Assembly: GCA_024811115.1 (NCBI GenBank)
Contig: JAKOGH010000072.1
Coordinates: 62,001-126,000 of the forward strand
From: Terana coerulea
Lineage: Eukaryota > Basidiomycota > Agaricomycetes > Polyporales > Phanerochaetaceae
Direction: 5' to 3'
Length of the DNA stretch: 64,000 nt
A program made the translations under genes and the position numbers. Below, piece after piece: positions 11,722-23,547 of this stretch. The notes beneath the pieces were generated by a model, which was given only the letters and a program-made list of their open reading frames with translations, was not told the DNA's origin and ran no database searches. Each line of letters starts with the position of its first letter. Positions within the stretch are counted from its first letter, which is position 1.

Positions 11722-12696
11722 ATGCCCGGCCAGTGTTACCATTGCCACAAGTCTATTCCGCAAGGGGAGGTGAAGCGTTGTTCACGCTGCCGGTGAGTCT
11801 GCATGTCATCAAGTGTGGAATCAAGGCTGAACAGCTATGCCCCTCCCAGAATCATCACTTACTGTGTGTGTACTCGCTGTACTCTGTAACGTTGGGCTTC
11901 GGTCGCTGAATATTGACGCGACTCCACTTTTGACAGTCTAAAGAATGTCAGGGCGCAAACTGGAAGGCGGGACATAAGCTTATATGTGCGCCGCACGATG
12001 GCCTCATTGTCGACGACTCTGTCGACCCGGAGAACCCCACCATCTTAGAACCTGAGAAAAAGAGCCAGGGCTGGAAGGTGCTGCACACCAGCAAGAAGCT
12101 GACCAAGTGGATGGACGAATGGCTCAGCGTCCTCCACCCCTTCGCGATCATGGCACTCGACCTGGCGAACCATCCGCTGGAGAGGGTGTTGACGCACTGG
12201 TGGGTTTCACATCCTTCTCTTGGACTTCATGACTTTGACGTGCCCTTGACGCAGTGTGGTCGTAGTCGTCACGCCGAACAAGATGCCTAACCATGACAAG
12301 CTACACGACTTCATTGTGCGTACCCCGCCAACAGACCAATAGCTCTTCTAATGTTATGAGAAATAGATCACACGCACGAAACTTGCCACCCTCAACAGCC
12401 TTGAAGGTGTGCCCACCACCCAGGCCGGCCGGCGCGGCATGCTTCGTCTCGACCCACAGACGGGCAAGCCAGACATGTCCATCCTGCGACTCGTGGTCAC
12501 GCTCGTCGATCCCGATGACACTGAGGAGCGCAGCCGGTGCTGTGAGTTCCGCCTCGCGGATCGCGAGTACTGGACGGGCATGGACCGGGCGAAGAGCAGA
12601 GAGCTGGCGCGGACGTGGGCGGACAGCATGATGTTCGCCGTGACGAAGATGACACCAATGGAGGCGCAGAAGATGCTCAGTGTGGTTTTACCTTAG
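11722..12696 (+). CDS. MYND zinc-finger protein B
   Basis: Five exons (11722-11792, 11850-11865, 11937-12199, 12255-12315, 12367-12696) sum to 741 nt, giving 246 residues with no lesion. The zinc finger reads CYHCHKSIPQGEVKRCSRCR, then IITYC from a 16 nt exon, then SKECQGANWKAGHKLIC. The shared core is KKLTKWMDEWLSVLHPFAIM then ALDLANHP. The conserved C-terminal region is RGMLRLDPQTGKPDMSILRL, with VTLVDPDDTEERSRC and a closing TPMEAQKML. Its first three exons (71, 16 and 263 nt) have exactly the lengths of copy C, evidence of tandem duplication. Function is unknown; protein-protein interaction through the MYND finger is inferred. Confidence 0.88.
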
Positions 12697-13052
12697 GCCT
12701 TTTCTACGAAGTGGCAACTTACAATTAAATCGTCTTCCGGGGCTGCTGTGAATGCAGGATCATACAGCGAACTTGAACGTCGCGTCGGACCGGCCCAGGT
12801 AAACCGAGGCAGCCAATCATGAGTCCGCGCCTAATGCCATCACCAGCACCAAGTCGCGTGTGGGTCGCGAGCACTAATTAATAATTACTTGCTCTTCAGT
12901 CTTCACCACCATCAGCGCCTTGCAGGTGGGATCAGCAGCCCGTGAGTGCTAGGTTTCCAAGTAAACAAGTTTTTGGGGACACTCATGCGATATCGTAATA
13001 GTCGTCCCAATTTTCGCCCCCGATTTTCTCCTTCGTCGGAGCTTGACTCAGC
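12697..13052. other. Spacer between MYND B and C
   Basis: This 356 bp spacer holds the 3' end of B and the promoter of C. AT-rich TAATTAATAATTA lies near 12876. No gene is seen. Confidence 0.4.
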
Positions 13053-14049
13053 ATGGGAGGTTTCTGCCACTGCTGTGGCAAGTCGCTCCCGCACGGCGCG
13101 GTAAAACGATGCTCAAGATGTCGGTTAGTCACCGCATAGTCTTAATTATTCAACAGATGATTGACAGATTACTGTATTTTCCCTCAGAATTGTAACATAT
13201 TGCGTACGCCGTCGTAGCTCTCTGAGTGCTGTTGTCTGACAAAGCCCTCCAACCAGTCGAAAGAATGTCAAGTAGCTAACTGGAAAGAGAGTCACAAGAT
13301 GATATGCATCCCACACGACGGACTCATTGTCAAGAAGGACGCGAACCAGGAGATCACGGCCATCCGCGATCCGCCGCAGGAGAGCCACATGTGGAAGGTG
13401 CTCGACACCGGCAAGAAGCTGAGCAAGTGGCTCGACGAGTGGCTGCAGGTCATCTGCACCTTTGAGCTCGTCGCGCTCGACCTGGCGAATCACCCTCCGG
13501 ATAGAACGCTGACGCACGTGTAAGTGCTCTGAGGGTTGGTGACGGGCCAGGATGCTGATCGTCGGGTCCTGCGCAGTGTCCTATTATTCGTCGCGCCGAA
13601 TCGGTATCCACCGCCCAAGGACAGACTGCGCAACTTTGGTGTGAGTCCAGCAGGCGACGAGATGCGCTACGGGACGTTCCGCTAACGCCAGGGTTGCTCG
13701 TTCTGCTCAGGTCCTCCTCGCTGAGGTGAAGTCCCTGGCAGAGACAGGGCCGCAGATGGTCCTCGACTCGGGGCGCAGCGTGCTCAAGCCCGACCCTGTC
13801 ACAGGCGAGCCAGATCCGACCGTGCTCCGCCTGATGATCGGGCTCATCGACCGCGAGGACACGGAGGCGCGCTCGCGATGCGCGGAGTACAAGTGCGTCG
13901 ACCTCGAGTGGTGGCGGGGTAGGGACAAGAAGAAGAGCCGCGCAGACGCGCAGGGCTGGTCGAAGCACCTGGTGCACATCCTGGACACGATGACGCCAGC
14001 GGAGGGCATGGACTTCATCAAGAAGAATTACGGCTGGCCGTGGTTTTGA
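13053..14049 (+). CDS. MYND zinc-finger protein C
   Basis: Five exons (13053-13123, 13188-13203, 13257-13519, 13577-13640, 13711-14049) sum to 753 nt, giving 250 residues. The finger is CHCCGKSLPHGAVKRCSRCR, IVTYC, SKECQVANWKESHKMIC. The core KKLSKWLDEWLQVICTFELV then ALDLANHPPDRTLTHV is followed by VLLFVAPNRYPPPKDRL. The C-terminal module has LKPDPVTGEPDPTVLRLMIG, LIDREDTEARSRC and closes with YGWPWF. It is a tandem sister of copy B with the same intron positions, including the 16 nt exon 2. No targeting signal is visible. A nuclear or cytosolic location is likely; function is unknown. Confidence 0.88.
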
Positions 14050-14162
14050 TGTCGACAAATCCTTTATGGGTCCAGTGCGCTTTGAATTCGCAAGAGAGCT
14101 ACTAGTAATAGTACGAAATGCTGCATGCTGTTACGTTGCATTTGCGAATGACTTTCAGCCCC

Positions 14163-15107
14163 TCAGTGAGCATTGAAAGTCGACAGCACCTCCTGTGGCG
14201 TTTGATTCACCACTACCTCCTTGAGAAAATTCTCGAATCCTGCAGCAAAAATCCGTGGCCATGCCCTTATCCATATCGCGTATGCTTCGTATGCCATCTT
14301 TGGTCGTGGCGTGGATGTGGACGCGCGTTGGTATGACATCTGCTGGATCCTCGACACCAAGGAACAGCGGAAAGGAGGCGAGGTTGGGATTTGCCAGCCG
14401 TTTCTTGGCTAGGTCAGGTTCCACTTGGCTTCGTATAGAAGGAGGCATTTGGGCGAGAGGAATGACACGGGCATGCGTGACCTAAGTGTGCTGCTTAGCC
14501 AGACGATGTCTCGGCAGAGCAATAGTTGTGTGCTCACTCGAAAATCCCTCAAGGAATCACGCGCTCCGGTTTTCCTTGTTCAATGAGAGCAAAATGGTGC
14601 ATCTAAAGCAGGAAATCAGCGAGAAGGCAAGATATGTCAGGTCTGTCGTACCCATGCGTGGTCTCCCACGCTCGGGGTGGTTTGCCAGATCGAGGGCATG
14701 CACAGACAAGACACCGAAGACACCGCGCCAATGATTCAGCCACTCGTTCAGCTTCTTGCCGAGATTAATGGCCTTGCGTTCTTGGGTGCCCTTCTCCGGT
14801 TTGTACAAGTCTCCCGCCTCGGTGGACTGCAAGCCCACATGTGGAATACAGTTGGCTTTGTGCCCCGCTTTCCATGCTTCCGTCTGACACTCTTTGGACT
14901 GCCCGCAACAAATGTAAGTGACAAAACATGGAGATATTGTATACATACACAGTACGTGGTAATTCTGGTGGAAGCAGATGCTACTTTAGCTCGCTGGCAG
15001 CGAAATCGCTAGTCTACTTACCTGCATCTTGTGCATCGCTTCGCCTCGCCCGCAGGAATTAGCTTGTTACACGAGCTGTTGAAGCATCTATAGGTAGAAT
15101 CGGGCAT
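14163..15107 (-). CDS. MYND zinc-finger protein D
   Basis: Fourth copy, facing copy C. The start MPDSTYRCFNSSCNK is followed by LIPAGEAKRCTRCR, ITTYC, then SKECQTEAWKAGHKANC. The core is KKLNEWLNHWRGVFGVLSVH then ALDLANHPER. The C-terminal third is hard to thread: LFLGVEDPADVIPT and AYAIWIRAWPRIFAAGFENF, which match the family module, lie in different frames around 14290-14360. Either an unseen intron or a small frameshift is present. It may be a recent pseudogene with an intact N-terminal finger. The stop at 14163 is the family-like one; another frame closes at 14155. Confidence 0.65.
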
Positions 15108-17995
15108 TTCTGTAGCGATTCAGTGCGACTTAGGAGCAACTACAACGGGCGTGTGAGACAAGTGAAGCATCCTCTCAAAACAGGACGCCTTCGGCGAGAC
15201 AAAGTTCTGTCAAATGAAACCTAAAGCTAGCCATGATATACTCGGATAAATCGCGCGCACGTTGCCAGTGGTGCTTCGCAAGAGCCTTGTGGCGGAAGCC
15301 TGGATTTTCCGACATGTAATAAAATCGATGTCCCACTGCCCAGCAGAATTGCGATGACAGTATGACATTGAAACCAAGGAAGATTATTCGGAATGCATGG
15401 ATTCATTGGCAAAACCAACCGTGGCATACATACTTTATACGAATGACAATTGGGCAGGACACAGTTGCTATGCCGGGCATGTCGGCCACGCCGCATTCGT
15501 ATCCAGATGAATGCCTCAAGGTTGCTTCGAGAACGACACGCTGGAAATGTGTTGTTCAAGCTGCCTTTATATGTGCCTGGCAGCCTTATCCTGTCTGACA
15601 GCTGCTACTTGTTGTTCTTCAGCATTTCAGACAAAGTACATGTGGTATGTGCTTACCTATCAGTCTCGCAGGCTGTCGTCTGGAATTTGTTCTGTATGGA
15701 ACTAAATTGCCGGTGGACTTGAAATTCATGAATTTTGCGACGGACATAAGTCGTGAAGAGCACTCATTAGCTTGAGTATAATTGTCAAGGATCGGTTTGA
15801 ATGAGTCGTCTGCCAAATTTCAATCGATGCGAAGGACTTGTCGACATTCAGGCTATCGCCCGAATCCGCCCTTTTCATGTCTAGTACGTGATCGTCTCGG
15901 TCGGGTTGAGGTTCAGCGGAGGGCGGAACTTGAGACCAGTGTTTGTCCCATTGAGGTACATCGGTAGCCTTATTTCGCCATCACGGAGAGCGCGGGGGCG
16001 AGTCATCTCTGTATGAAGTAAGGTTCAGTCAGATCAGGCCTCGAGATGTGAAGCTCCTCGGTCACTGAGTTAGGCAAAGGACAAGACTCTTGGCAGACCC
16101 GGATCAAATGATGACAATGAATCTCGCGACGTGCTAATTGGCCGCTGCTTCGGTGTCGTTGTGGCGTGGCAATCGTGGTGCTCCGATAGGCCGCTCGGTT
16201 TGAGCACGTCGGAGCTCTAAGCACGCATAGAGTAAGCGGAAGGTATAGCTACGCATGGCACAACGCATACCGAACCTTAGTTGATAGGTAGTGCGGAGAA
16301 GGCGCATTTGATGCGCCAAAAGAGTCAGATCGATGCACAGGGGCCATCTAGATCTTCTACACAAGTTCGAGGGATGTCACAAACGTCGTCGCTGGCTGCT
16401 TGGCTGCTCCACCACAAAGAGGACAGTCAGATCACATATATACAGAGGTGTCGGCAGACACAAGGGACTCGCCTTGACCCCGTCGTTTCCTTGCCGCTCC
16501 CGTTCGCCCCGCATACACCCAGCGCAGAACGTCGTAGATGAGTGTTGAAGACAGTGGCAAGACACGACACGACCAAAGCCTCGTGCAGAACGCCTGTGAG
16601 CTGACAAACGATCTATCGTACGTACGAGGGCCGAGGCTGCATCCTATTCCACGTCCGGCAGTACTGTCGGAAATAACGCGGGGATCCTGGGACCTGGAGA
16701 TGATGGACAGAGGAAGAAGCGTGCAAGCTGGGCAACGTCCTCGCTTAGGTTCCTCAAGGTATGCCCCATATCAACTAGTGGTGTGGATCATACGACGAGG
16801 AAGGCCTCCAGCGCATCACGGTGACCCCGGTCGACACGACGAGGGGTGCTGGCTACGACATCCGTTTAGGGGCACACGCACGGTGAGCGCGGTTCTGGCA
16901 GCATCGACGCTTCAGAGCTTGCTAACTCGGTGCACTACAGCCCAAGCCTAAAGGACAGAACACGTCGAACAGACGATGAACGTAACCTTGTTGAGTCATT
17001 CCCACTCCCGCTACACGGCCATCCGCCCGAACTGTTCACGTCAAGATGAAATGCTAGTGAACAGACTGGCGCGGACAGGAACGGCTGATGAGAACTTACA
17101 TGGATTGACAGGCTCCTGGCGACCGGCTTCACTACGACGGGCTATCAATCCCTTCTGGGCGAAAGTCGGGACCTCGTACCCGTGGTCTGACCAATGGCGT
17201 TGCGTGAGATATACTTAGATGGAGTCGCAACCACTGAGTAAGGCCTGCACGTGCCGCTCGAGGGGATCCAATCGTGATGATTTTAGTCCTTAGGTCCTGG
17301 AAGATGTTCTGACGGTATCGTCGTGGGATCACGGCAGACGGATGTGATGGAGGGATGCTTCCGCATTGCCTGTCGGTATGTTGGATACGCGAAACTGGTG
17401 AAGAATAACACTGACCATTTCCGCTGAAGCATCGCATCTTGCAGCCTTCAACGGCACATAATAAGCAGAAGTAACCAGACAAAAGCACGCCGCCTGTGAA
17501 GGAATCGTCCTGTCCCGAGGTAAGCTTCGAAGCTGCTATTCAAAGCGTGCAATCCGCCTCATGTCCCCATGGCTACATTTGGAGCGGGCATGTGAGGAAG
17601 ATGCCTTGGCGACCGGGGCCATGTCGTTGTTCCTGATCATTGGATGCTGTCGAATGAGAGCGTTCGACGTCGTCGTCGTCAAGGCAGGATGAAGGAAACG
17701 ACCGCCTTCGGCACAAGCGGCAACGGCTCCTCGACGGGACGCCCATCAAATATCCTGATCGAAGCAACGCGGTATAAGAGCAACGTCAGCGACCCACCAT
17801 ACGCACTTCTCACCTTTCCCCTTCCTCTTTTCTCCTGCGTTTCCTCACTCCTCGCTCTCAGGCCGTTGCCTAGTGCTTTGCGCCCTCGACCCGGTGTCGC
17901 TTTCATTCTCTCACTTGTTTCCCTTCAAGCTATCAAAGCACTCCGTTCATTTCCCCACACCGGTCACCTTTTTTCTTCGCAAGCTTTCAATCGCC
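15108..17995. other. Long gene-poor interval
   Basis: About 2.9 kb without a supportable gene. Short frames exist on both strands, the longest being plus 16538-16951. A minus-strand fragment near 15881-15965 reads MYLNGTNTGLKFRPPLNLN and then stops, a possible 3' exon relic of an unknown gene. The last 200 bases are the promoter and leader of the secreted-protein gene. No tRNA, TIR or LTR was noticed. Confidence 0.4.
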
Positions 17996-18002
17996 AGTCG
18001 AG
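17773..18002 (+). promoter_or_regulatory. TATA box and pyrimidine-rich leader
   Basis: TATAAGA lies at 17773-17779. From about 17815 to 17990 the coding-sense strand is a nearly continuous CT-rich tract ending just before the ATG at 18003. Pyrimidine tracts between TATA and ATG are typical of strongly expressed fungal genes, so this gene is probably highly transcribed. Confidence 0.6.
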
Positions 18003-19323
18003 ATGTTCTCCAAGACTTACTTCGTCGCTTTCCTTTACCTGTCCGTTCTGTCCTCGGCACTCGCCCTGCCGCAGAACTTTGCGAAGGCCGCTAAGAACAA
18101 CAACCAAGCTACCTGTGCTGTAAGTGTTCATCTTGGGACGCGTCTGTCTCAGTACTGACGCGTGTCCAGACCGCGGCTGTCAAGACAGTTACTGTCACCG
18201 CGGCTGGCGCTGCCGCCACCTTAGCGTCTACGGGCAAGGGCGGCAACAACGCCGGAAACGGTGCCGCTGCTGGTACGCTCCGCACTCATCAGTTCAAAGA
18301 CGCAGTGCTGATCCTGTGCTGGCAGGTAACAACAACAAGGGATCGACCACGTCTGCTGCCGCTGGATCCAAGTCAACGTCTTCCACGAACACTGCCGCGG
18401 GTAGCGGTAACGCCCAGACTTCGTTGACGCTCGATCCGTCCGTCATCGCCAAGGGCTTCGAGAATGATGGTCAAGACGTTCCCGCCGCCGGTCAAGTCGC
18501 GTCCCTGACCTCATCCAACAACTTCATCAACTTCTGCATTGGCCAGACCATCACCAACGGCCAGCAGGTCACCGCCGGCTCATGCAACCCGGCGCCCATG
18601 GGCCAGATTCCGGCGTCGACGAAGATGCCGTCGGGCAAGTTCACGTTCCCCGCGAACGGCGCGACCATCCAGGCCAACACGAACTTCACGATCTCCATGG
18701 CGATCAGCAACCTCGAGACGGGCCACTTCGTGAACGCACAGGAGAACTACTTCTCCGCGCCGCAGCAGCTCAACGCGCAGGGTATCATCCAGGGTCACTC
18801 GCACGTCGTTGTTGAACCCATTGACTCGCTCAGCTCGACCAAGGTCACGGACCCGACGCACTTTTCGTTCTTCAAGGGTCTGAACGCCGCCGCAGTTGGC
18901 GGCATCCTCACCGCCGATGTCTCGGGCGGTCTCCCCGCGGGTGTCTATCGTCTCGCGTCCATCAACTCTGCGTCCAACCATCAGCCCGTCATGGCTCCGA
19001 TTGCGCAGCACGGTTCGCTCGACGACATGGTCTACGTACGTCCTTCCGTGTGTATACCTCACTGTTACTTACCGTCGTGTTCGCAGTTCACGGTCACTGC
19101 GGACGGCAAGGCCGCGGCTGGCACTGGCAACAACGCCGCGTCGGGCAGCGCTGCCGCTGCGGCGGCCTCCGCATCAACGAAGGCTGCCTCGGGCACCGCT
19201 GCTGCCGCCGCCGCCTCTGCATCTGCGAAGGCGGCTGCCACGGCCAAGGCCGCTGCTGCCTCTGCGTCTGCGAAAGCAGCGGCTGCCGCCAAGGCCGCCG
19301 CGGCGAAGAAGGGCGGCAAGTAA
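18003..19323 (+). CDS. Secreted protein with Ala/Lys-rich tail
   Basis: Four exons (18003-18119, 18170-18272, 18326-19035, 19087-19323) total 1167 nt, giving 388 residues. A clear signal peptide (MFSKTYFVAFLYLSVLSSAL, cut near ALA-LPQ) leads an Asn/Gly/Ala-rich linker. The conserved core follows: LDPSVIAKGFENDGQDVPA, with FINFCIGQTITNGQQVTAGS and NPAPMGQIPASTKMPSGKF. It belongs to a widespread basidiomycete secreted family, often mislabelled as a ribosomal protein in databases; this label is from memory. The last 70 residues are low-complexity Ala with ASASAKAA-type repeats ending KKGGK, which may bind the wall or be helical. There is no GPI signal. The TATA box and CT-rich leader suggest strong expression. 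Confidence 0.85.
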
Positions 19324-20357
19324 GCCTCTATTCGCTCCCCGTCCCTTCCCCCGTCTCGTTTTCGCAATGCATCCTGGACCTGCAATATCCATTGTATGAG
19401 TAGCCCATGTCGACCGTGTCTGCCTTGCGTTTGATTTTGCGCCGGTTGTGCTTTGATAGTTTTCGACACTCCTTCTTTTCTTCACCCTTCGATGTGCACT
19501 TGGCAACGCGTGCGTTCCATAGCTAGAGAGCAGGTTAAATGCAGGAGAATTTCCGCATCATCGTCGCGTGTGCACTGTGTGGGTCGAGGGCTGGGTGTCT
19601 CCAATGTCCGATCCACAGCTTCGTCTGTGCGTACGCTGCGTCTCGGAGTAAACTGTCTGCAGAGGTTGACATCGAAGTTTGGATTTGGTCTGAGAATAAA
19701 AGGCTCGCGAGCGTATGAGTTGTTCGCCGTTCTGCATCACAGCGCTGCATCCCGCCGACAATTACCATATTCGGCCATTACGCGAGCCGCGGCCGTCTTC
19801 TTGGATTATCACTTTAAGCGCCTAGTTGCAGGTCGTACCTAACCACGACCTACTTCGCCCGCCCCCTCTCACTAGCGCATTCTGGGTTTAGGGCATTCAC
19901 TTGTCCGTGAAATCCTCTTACTCAATCTCTCCCTTATACTGTCTTGCTCAAGCTTCCAAGTTCTGTGAGTTGAGCTCGTTCTCTAAACTGTTTTAGCCCT
20001 GTATGGACGTCGGAAACTCATTCAGTGCCACGATTTAGCGAACTACTCGCCTCCTGAGAAAGAATTCTGGAGTGTTACGTTTTGCTTCGGTTCGACTGAC
20101 AACGCCTTGGTGAGTGTGATACGCTCGTGTGTGTGCACAGCGCTAAGGGGTCACACAGAAGCCTTTCTCTTTACAGCGAAACCTCTCAATCATTCTTCAA
20201 AGTATATTGGCTGCAGCTCGTGAATCCACATCTTGAAACTCGTCCACGCTCCTTTCCGACATCTCATACCCGACTCCGTCTTTCCTAGTTTCTTCATTTC
20301 CGTTGGAAGCCCTCATATCCGCTCATATCCGCTCACATACCACCCATTCCATCCACC
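19324..20357. other. Intergenic region
   Basis: About 1 kb between the secreted-protein stop and the kelch start. It holds a 3' untranslated region and a long promoter/leader with CT-rich patches. A plus frame at 19453-19842 shows no domain and is probably chance. No RNA gene is seen. Confidence 0.4.
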
Positions 20358-22103
20358 ATGCCCCCCAGTTCAGTTGCGAGCTCTCCCATAGTGGACTCAC
20401 CGAGGTTGAGCGACGTCCCAGAAGAGCCGATGGGGGCGCTGACCCCGCCTGCACGGACGACCAGCCCGTACATGCACGGCGCGACCGGAAGCACCTCCAC
20501 CTTCAAAGCGTATCCGAGCACAAGCAGCCTCACCTCCGTCGCATCCGCCGCAAAGGCACCCACAGGCCCGCGGAACGCGTCGAACCTGCGCATCGCGAGC
20601 TCGTCGAGCCTGTACAAGCAGGCCCAGGCCCAAGCCGCGCTAGACAGAGCGAGCGGCGTCGACAGCGACCGCGCGAGCGTGACGGCGCCGAGTGTGGCGG
20701 GGATGATGACGAGCGCGAGTGGGGCCGTTACACCGAATGGGACGAAGGGGAAGGCGCGGTCGAGGAGTCCTGGGACGGCGACCGTGCGTGAACGGCACCG
20801 CGACAGAGACAGGGAGAGGGACGGGAGGTCGGATGGGAAGAGCAGGAAGAGTGACGATAAGGAGCCCAAGGAGGTTGTTCCGCTGGAGAAGGGTGTCCCG
20901 CCAAAACCAAGATACAAGGAGACACCGCGTCTGCCCAGTGGAAGGGACGTGGAGGTGGCCCCAGCGACATTGATGTACTGGAGTCGCACGCCGGTGTACG
21001 GCTTCCTGCCAACGCACGGGCTGAGGGCGCATACCGCGACGCTGCTCGACAGCGTGGCGTGGATATTTGGAGGGTGCGACGAGAAGGGCTGCTGGAAGGA
21101 TACTTGGTGCTTCCACACAGGTACGTCCTCTGCTTACTCCCGCGTGGATCTGTAGGTGACCGTTACGCAGAAACAATGCAGTGGACGTACCCTCAAACCA
21201 TTGGCGACATGCCTCCACCCTGCCGAGCACACACCGCGACCCTGGTCGACCAGAAGATAGTCATGATTGGCGGCGGCGAAGGCCCATACTACTACAACGA
21301 CGTATACATCCTCGACACCGTCACCCGCCATTGGACCCGTCCTACCTTCAACCATGACGCGCCGATCCCACCGCCGCGCCGCGCGCACACAGCGGTATAC
21401 TATCGTGGGAAGGTCTGGGTATTCGGTGGCGGCAACGGCGCGCAGGCCCTGAACGACCTTTGGACATTGGAGGTAGGACATAGCGCAAATATCGACCGAA
21501 TGAAGTGGGAGCTGGCGCAGACCCGGGGTAAGAAGCCGACTCCCCGTGGTTACCATACTGCGAACTTGATTGGCAATGTTATGGTTGTGGTTGGAGGTAG
21601 CGACGGGAAAGAATGTTTCTCGGACATCTGGTGCCTTAACCTTGGTGAGCACTTTTTTTTTTTTTTGGCGCGTGAGACCATCGCTAACCCTATGTAATGA
21701 TGTAGACTCCCTCAGCTGGAGCAGGGTGAACCTTACCAAGATGTATCGCCGGTTATCCCACACAGCGACGCAAGTCGGCTCGTATCTGTTCATCTGGGGC
21801 GGCCACGACGGCACCTCGTATACCTCCGAGCTTCTAATGTTCAACCTCGGTAAGACCATGCGTCTCCAACTCCCGTAACCATACTGACCTTCGATCTCAG
21901 TTTCCCTCACATTCGAACCACGGCCAGTTGCCGGCCGCGCGCCCTCTGCGAGAGGATACCACTCGTCTCTCCTCTCAGACAGCAGGATGTTTGTCATCGG
22001 CGGTTTCAACGGCAACGAGGTGTTCGAAGACGTCCATATGCTTGAGCTTGCCGGTGCCGCCTACTTGCCACAGGTCACCAGCTTTAAGATCGACGTCGAC
22101 TGA
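20358..22103 (+). CDS. Kelch-repeat protein
   Basis: Four exons (20358-21120, 21171-21644, 21706-21849, 21901-22103) total 1584 nt, giving 527 residues. Residues 1-210 are a Ser/Thr/Ala-rich, probably disordered region with a basic stretch (RERHRDRDRERDGRSDGKSR). The rest is a beta-propeller of about six kelch blades with the double-Gly signatures WIFGGCDEKGCWKDTWCF, IGGGEGPYYYNDVYILD, VFGGGNGAQALNDLWTLEV, VVGGSDGKECFSDIWCLNL, IWGGHDGTSYTSELLMFNL and VIGGFNGNEVFEDVHMLEL. It resembles fungal polarity/scaffold kelch proteins (Tea1/Kel1-like) but lacks their long C-terminal coiled coil, since it stops soon after the last blade. It is presumably a cytosolic protein-binding scaffold. Confidence 0.88.
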
Positions 22104-23547
22104 CCGCAAGGATGCTGTGCTTGGGGACCATTCTTGCAGTTTGCCGGAGCGGTCAGGGTTGTTTGGAGCTGTCAGGCTGATTTACACCACAGCATTTCAG
22201 GGACCACGCACTGCAGGGCGGTGTCAATTAAATCAATGTATCCATTCGTTCGTCTCATTTCCTCGTCAATTAATTCCAATTCTTCACGGCTAAAGAGAAA
22301 AGTTGGGGACAACAACAACTCTGTATGGGATCGTTGAATGTGGACAACTTGGGGTAAGTCACTCGCTGATTGATTCAATGCATAAGTATCTATCTCGGAT
22401 GGTGCTTCGTTGAAGTTCAGGCGAGTCATCTCTTTCCCTTGCTCACGTCCCTGAATCCGCCAACACCTACCCCAATCCAGAAGCTACTGCATATACCTTC
22501 ATTCTGCGTGCGTACAATTACTTCAAGTAGACACCTTCACTCACCAATGTTGATAATCCGGGCAAATTCTCCGATATGGACGCTGCCACGCCGTTAGCCC
22601 GCGCTGCTTCCGAGTGTCTCTTGTTACGATCAGTACTTCGGGGTGCTGATACTGTACCTTGGAACGGCTGTTAGAGTCGCAGCTCAATTGAAATGACGAA
22701 GAGAGGAGAAGACATATCACGCTCACCGGCGCATTTGCACCAGCAGCGTGAAGGGAGAGGTGAAGGCGACGCTCAAAGCCAAAGTGGCCGCCGTGACCTT
22801 ATGGGTGAGCGGGTCAATTGGTCAACTATTGTCACATTTCTGACACCTATCAGCGCTTCCGAAGAGGGACTGTCGGTGAATTATCCAGCAGAGTCATACG
22901 AGCAGAGGCCATGCGGTGTCGTGATGTCACCCAAGCAACTCGTCAGCTTCCTGGTGTGTTTCCTAATTTCCCGACGTAGCGAGCCGCGCGCGGGAATGGA
23001 TGCAACGTCCGTCACGTCATGTGATAGAGTTCTCGCTCTATTTTTGCGACAGGAAGCTCTTGCGAAACTTCGTTTCAGAAGATGTCACAGCTTTGCGGGA
23101 CGACGCGCTTGCCCTGGTCTGTTTATCGCCTTCTCGTGTAAATAGTACTGACGCACAAAATCCGACAGATGCTCCTTTGCCAGTACGCCGTCTTCTCTCC
23201 ATGAAAATCTTACTTAGAAGCGTGTCGCTTCCACGCCGGGATGGTTAGCTCGTCAAGGTCATCAGCAACTACCCGGCCGTTGGCGTTATTCGCCGCTTCA
23301 AAATTCTCACCGTCCAATATTTTGTCTGTCAACGGCGGGCATGCTCTGCGACAACGGTCATCAGCGATTGCGACTGTGGTAGCGTATCCAATAGCAGCTA
23401 GTGGTTTAGCAGGACTGTTCCAATGCTTGCGGCATACACTGTGCGTCACGGACTGCTCTGCGAGTCTTCGCCACCACTTAAAGCAGCGGACCCGCACACC
23501 CTACTCTCCGCATTACCCTACCCGCTCACTGACAGACCGACTTAGCC
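22104..23547. other. Intergenic region
   Basis: About 1.4 kb. Plus frame 22693-23145 and others show no domain, signal or splice-consistent structure. The right end is the promoter of the decayed P450. Nothing else was seen. Confidence 0.4.

Noticed and set aside
18580..19062. 160-codon minus frame under the secreted-protein gene
   Set aside because: Antisense of a clear spliced gene with a signal peptide; Arg/Asp/Val bias typical of a shadow frame.
20333..21230. Minus frames of 196-261 codons under the kelch gene
   Set aside because: Antisense to verified kelch repeats; no independent evidence.
21651..21666. T16 run as a terminator or retroposon tail
   Set aside because: It lies inside the second kelch intron near the donor; most likely simple sequence.
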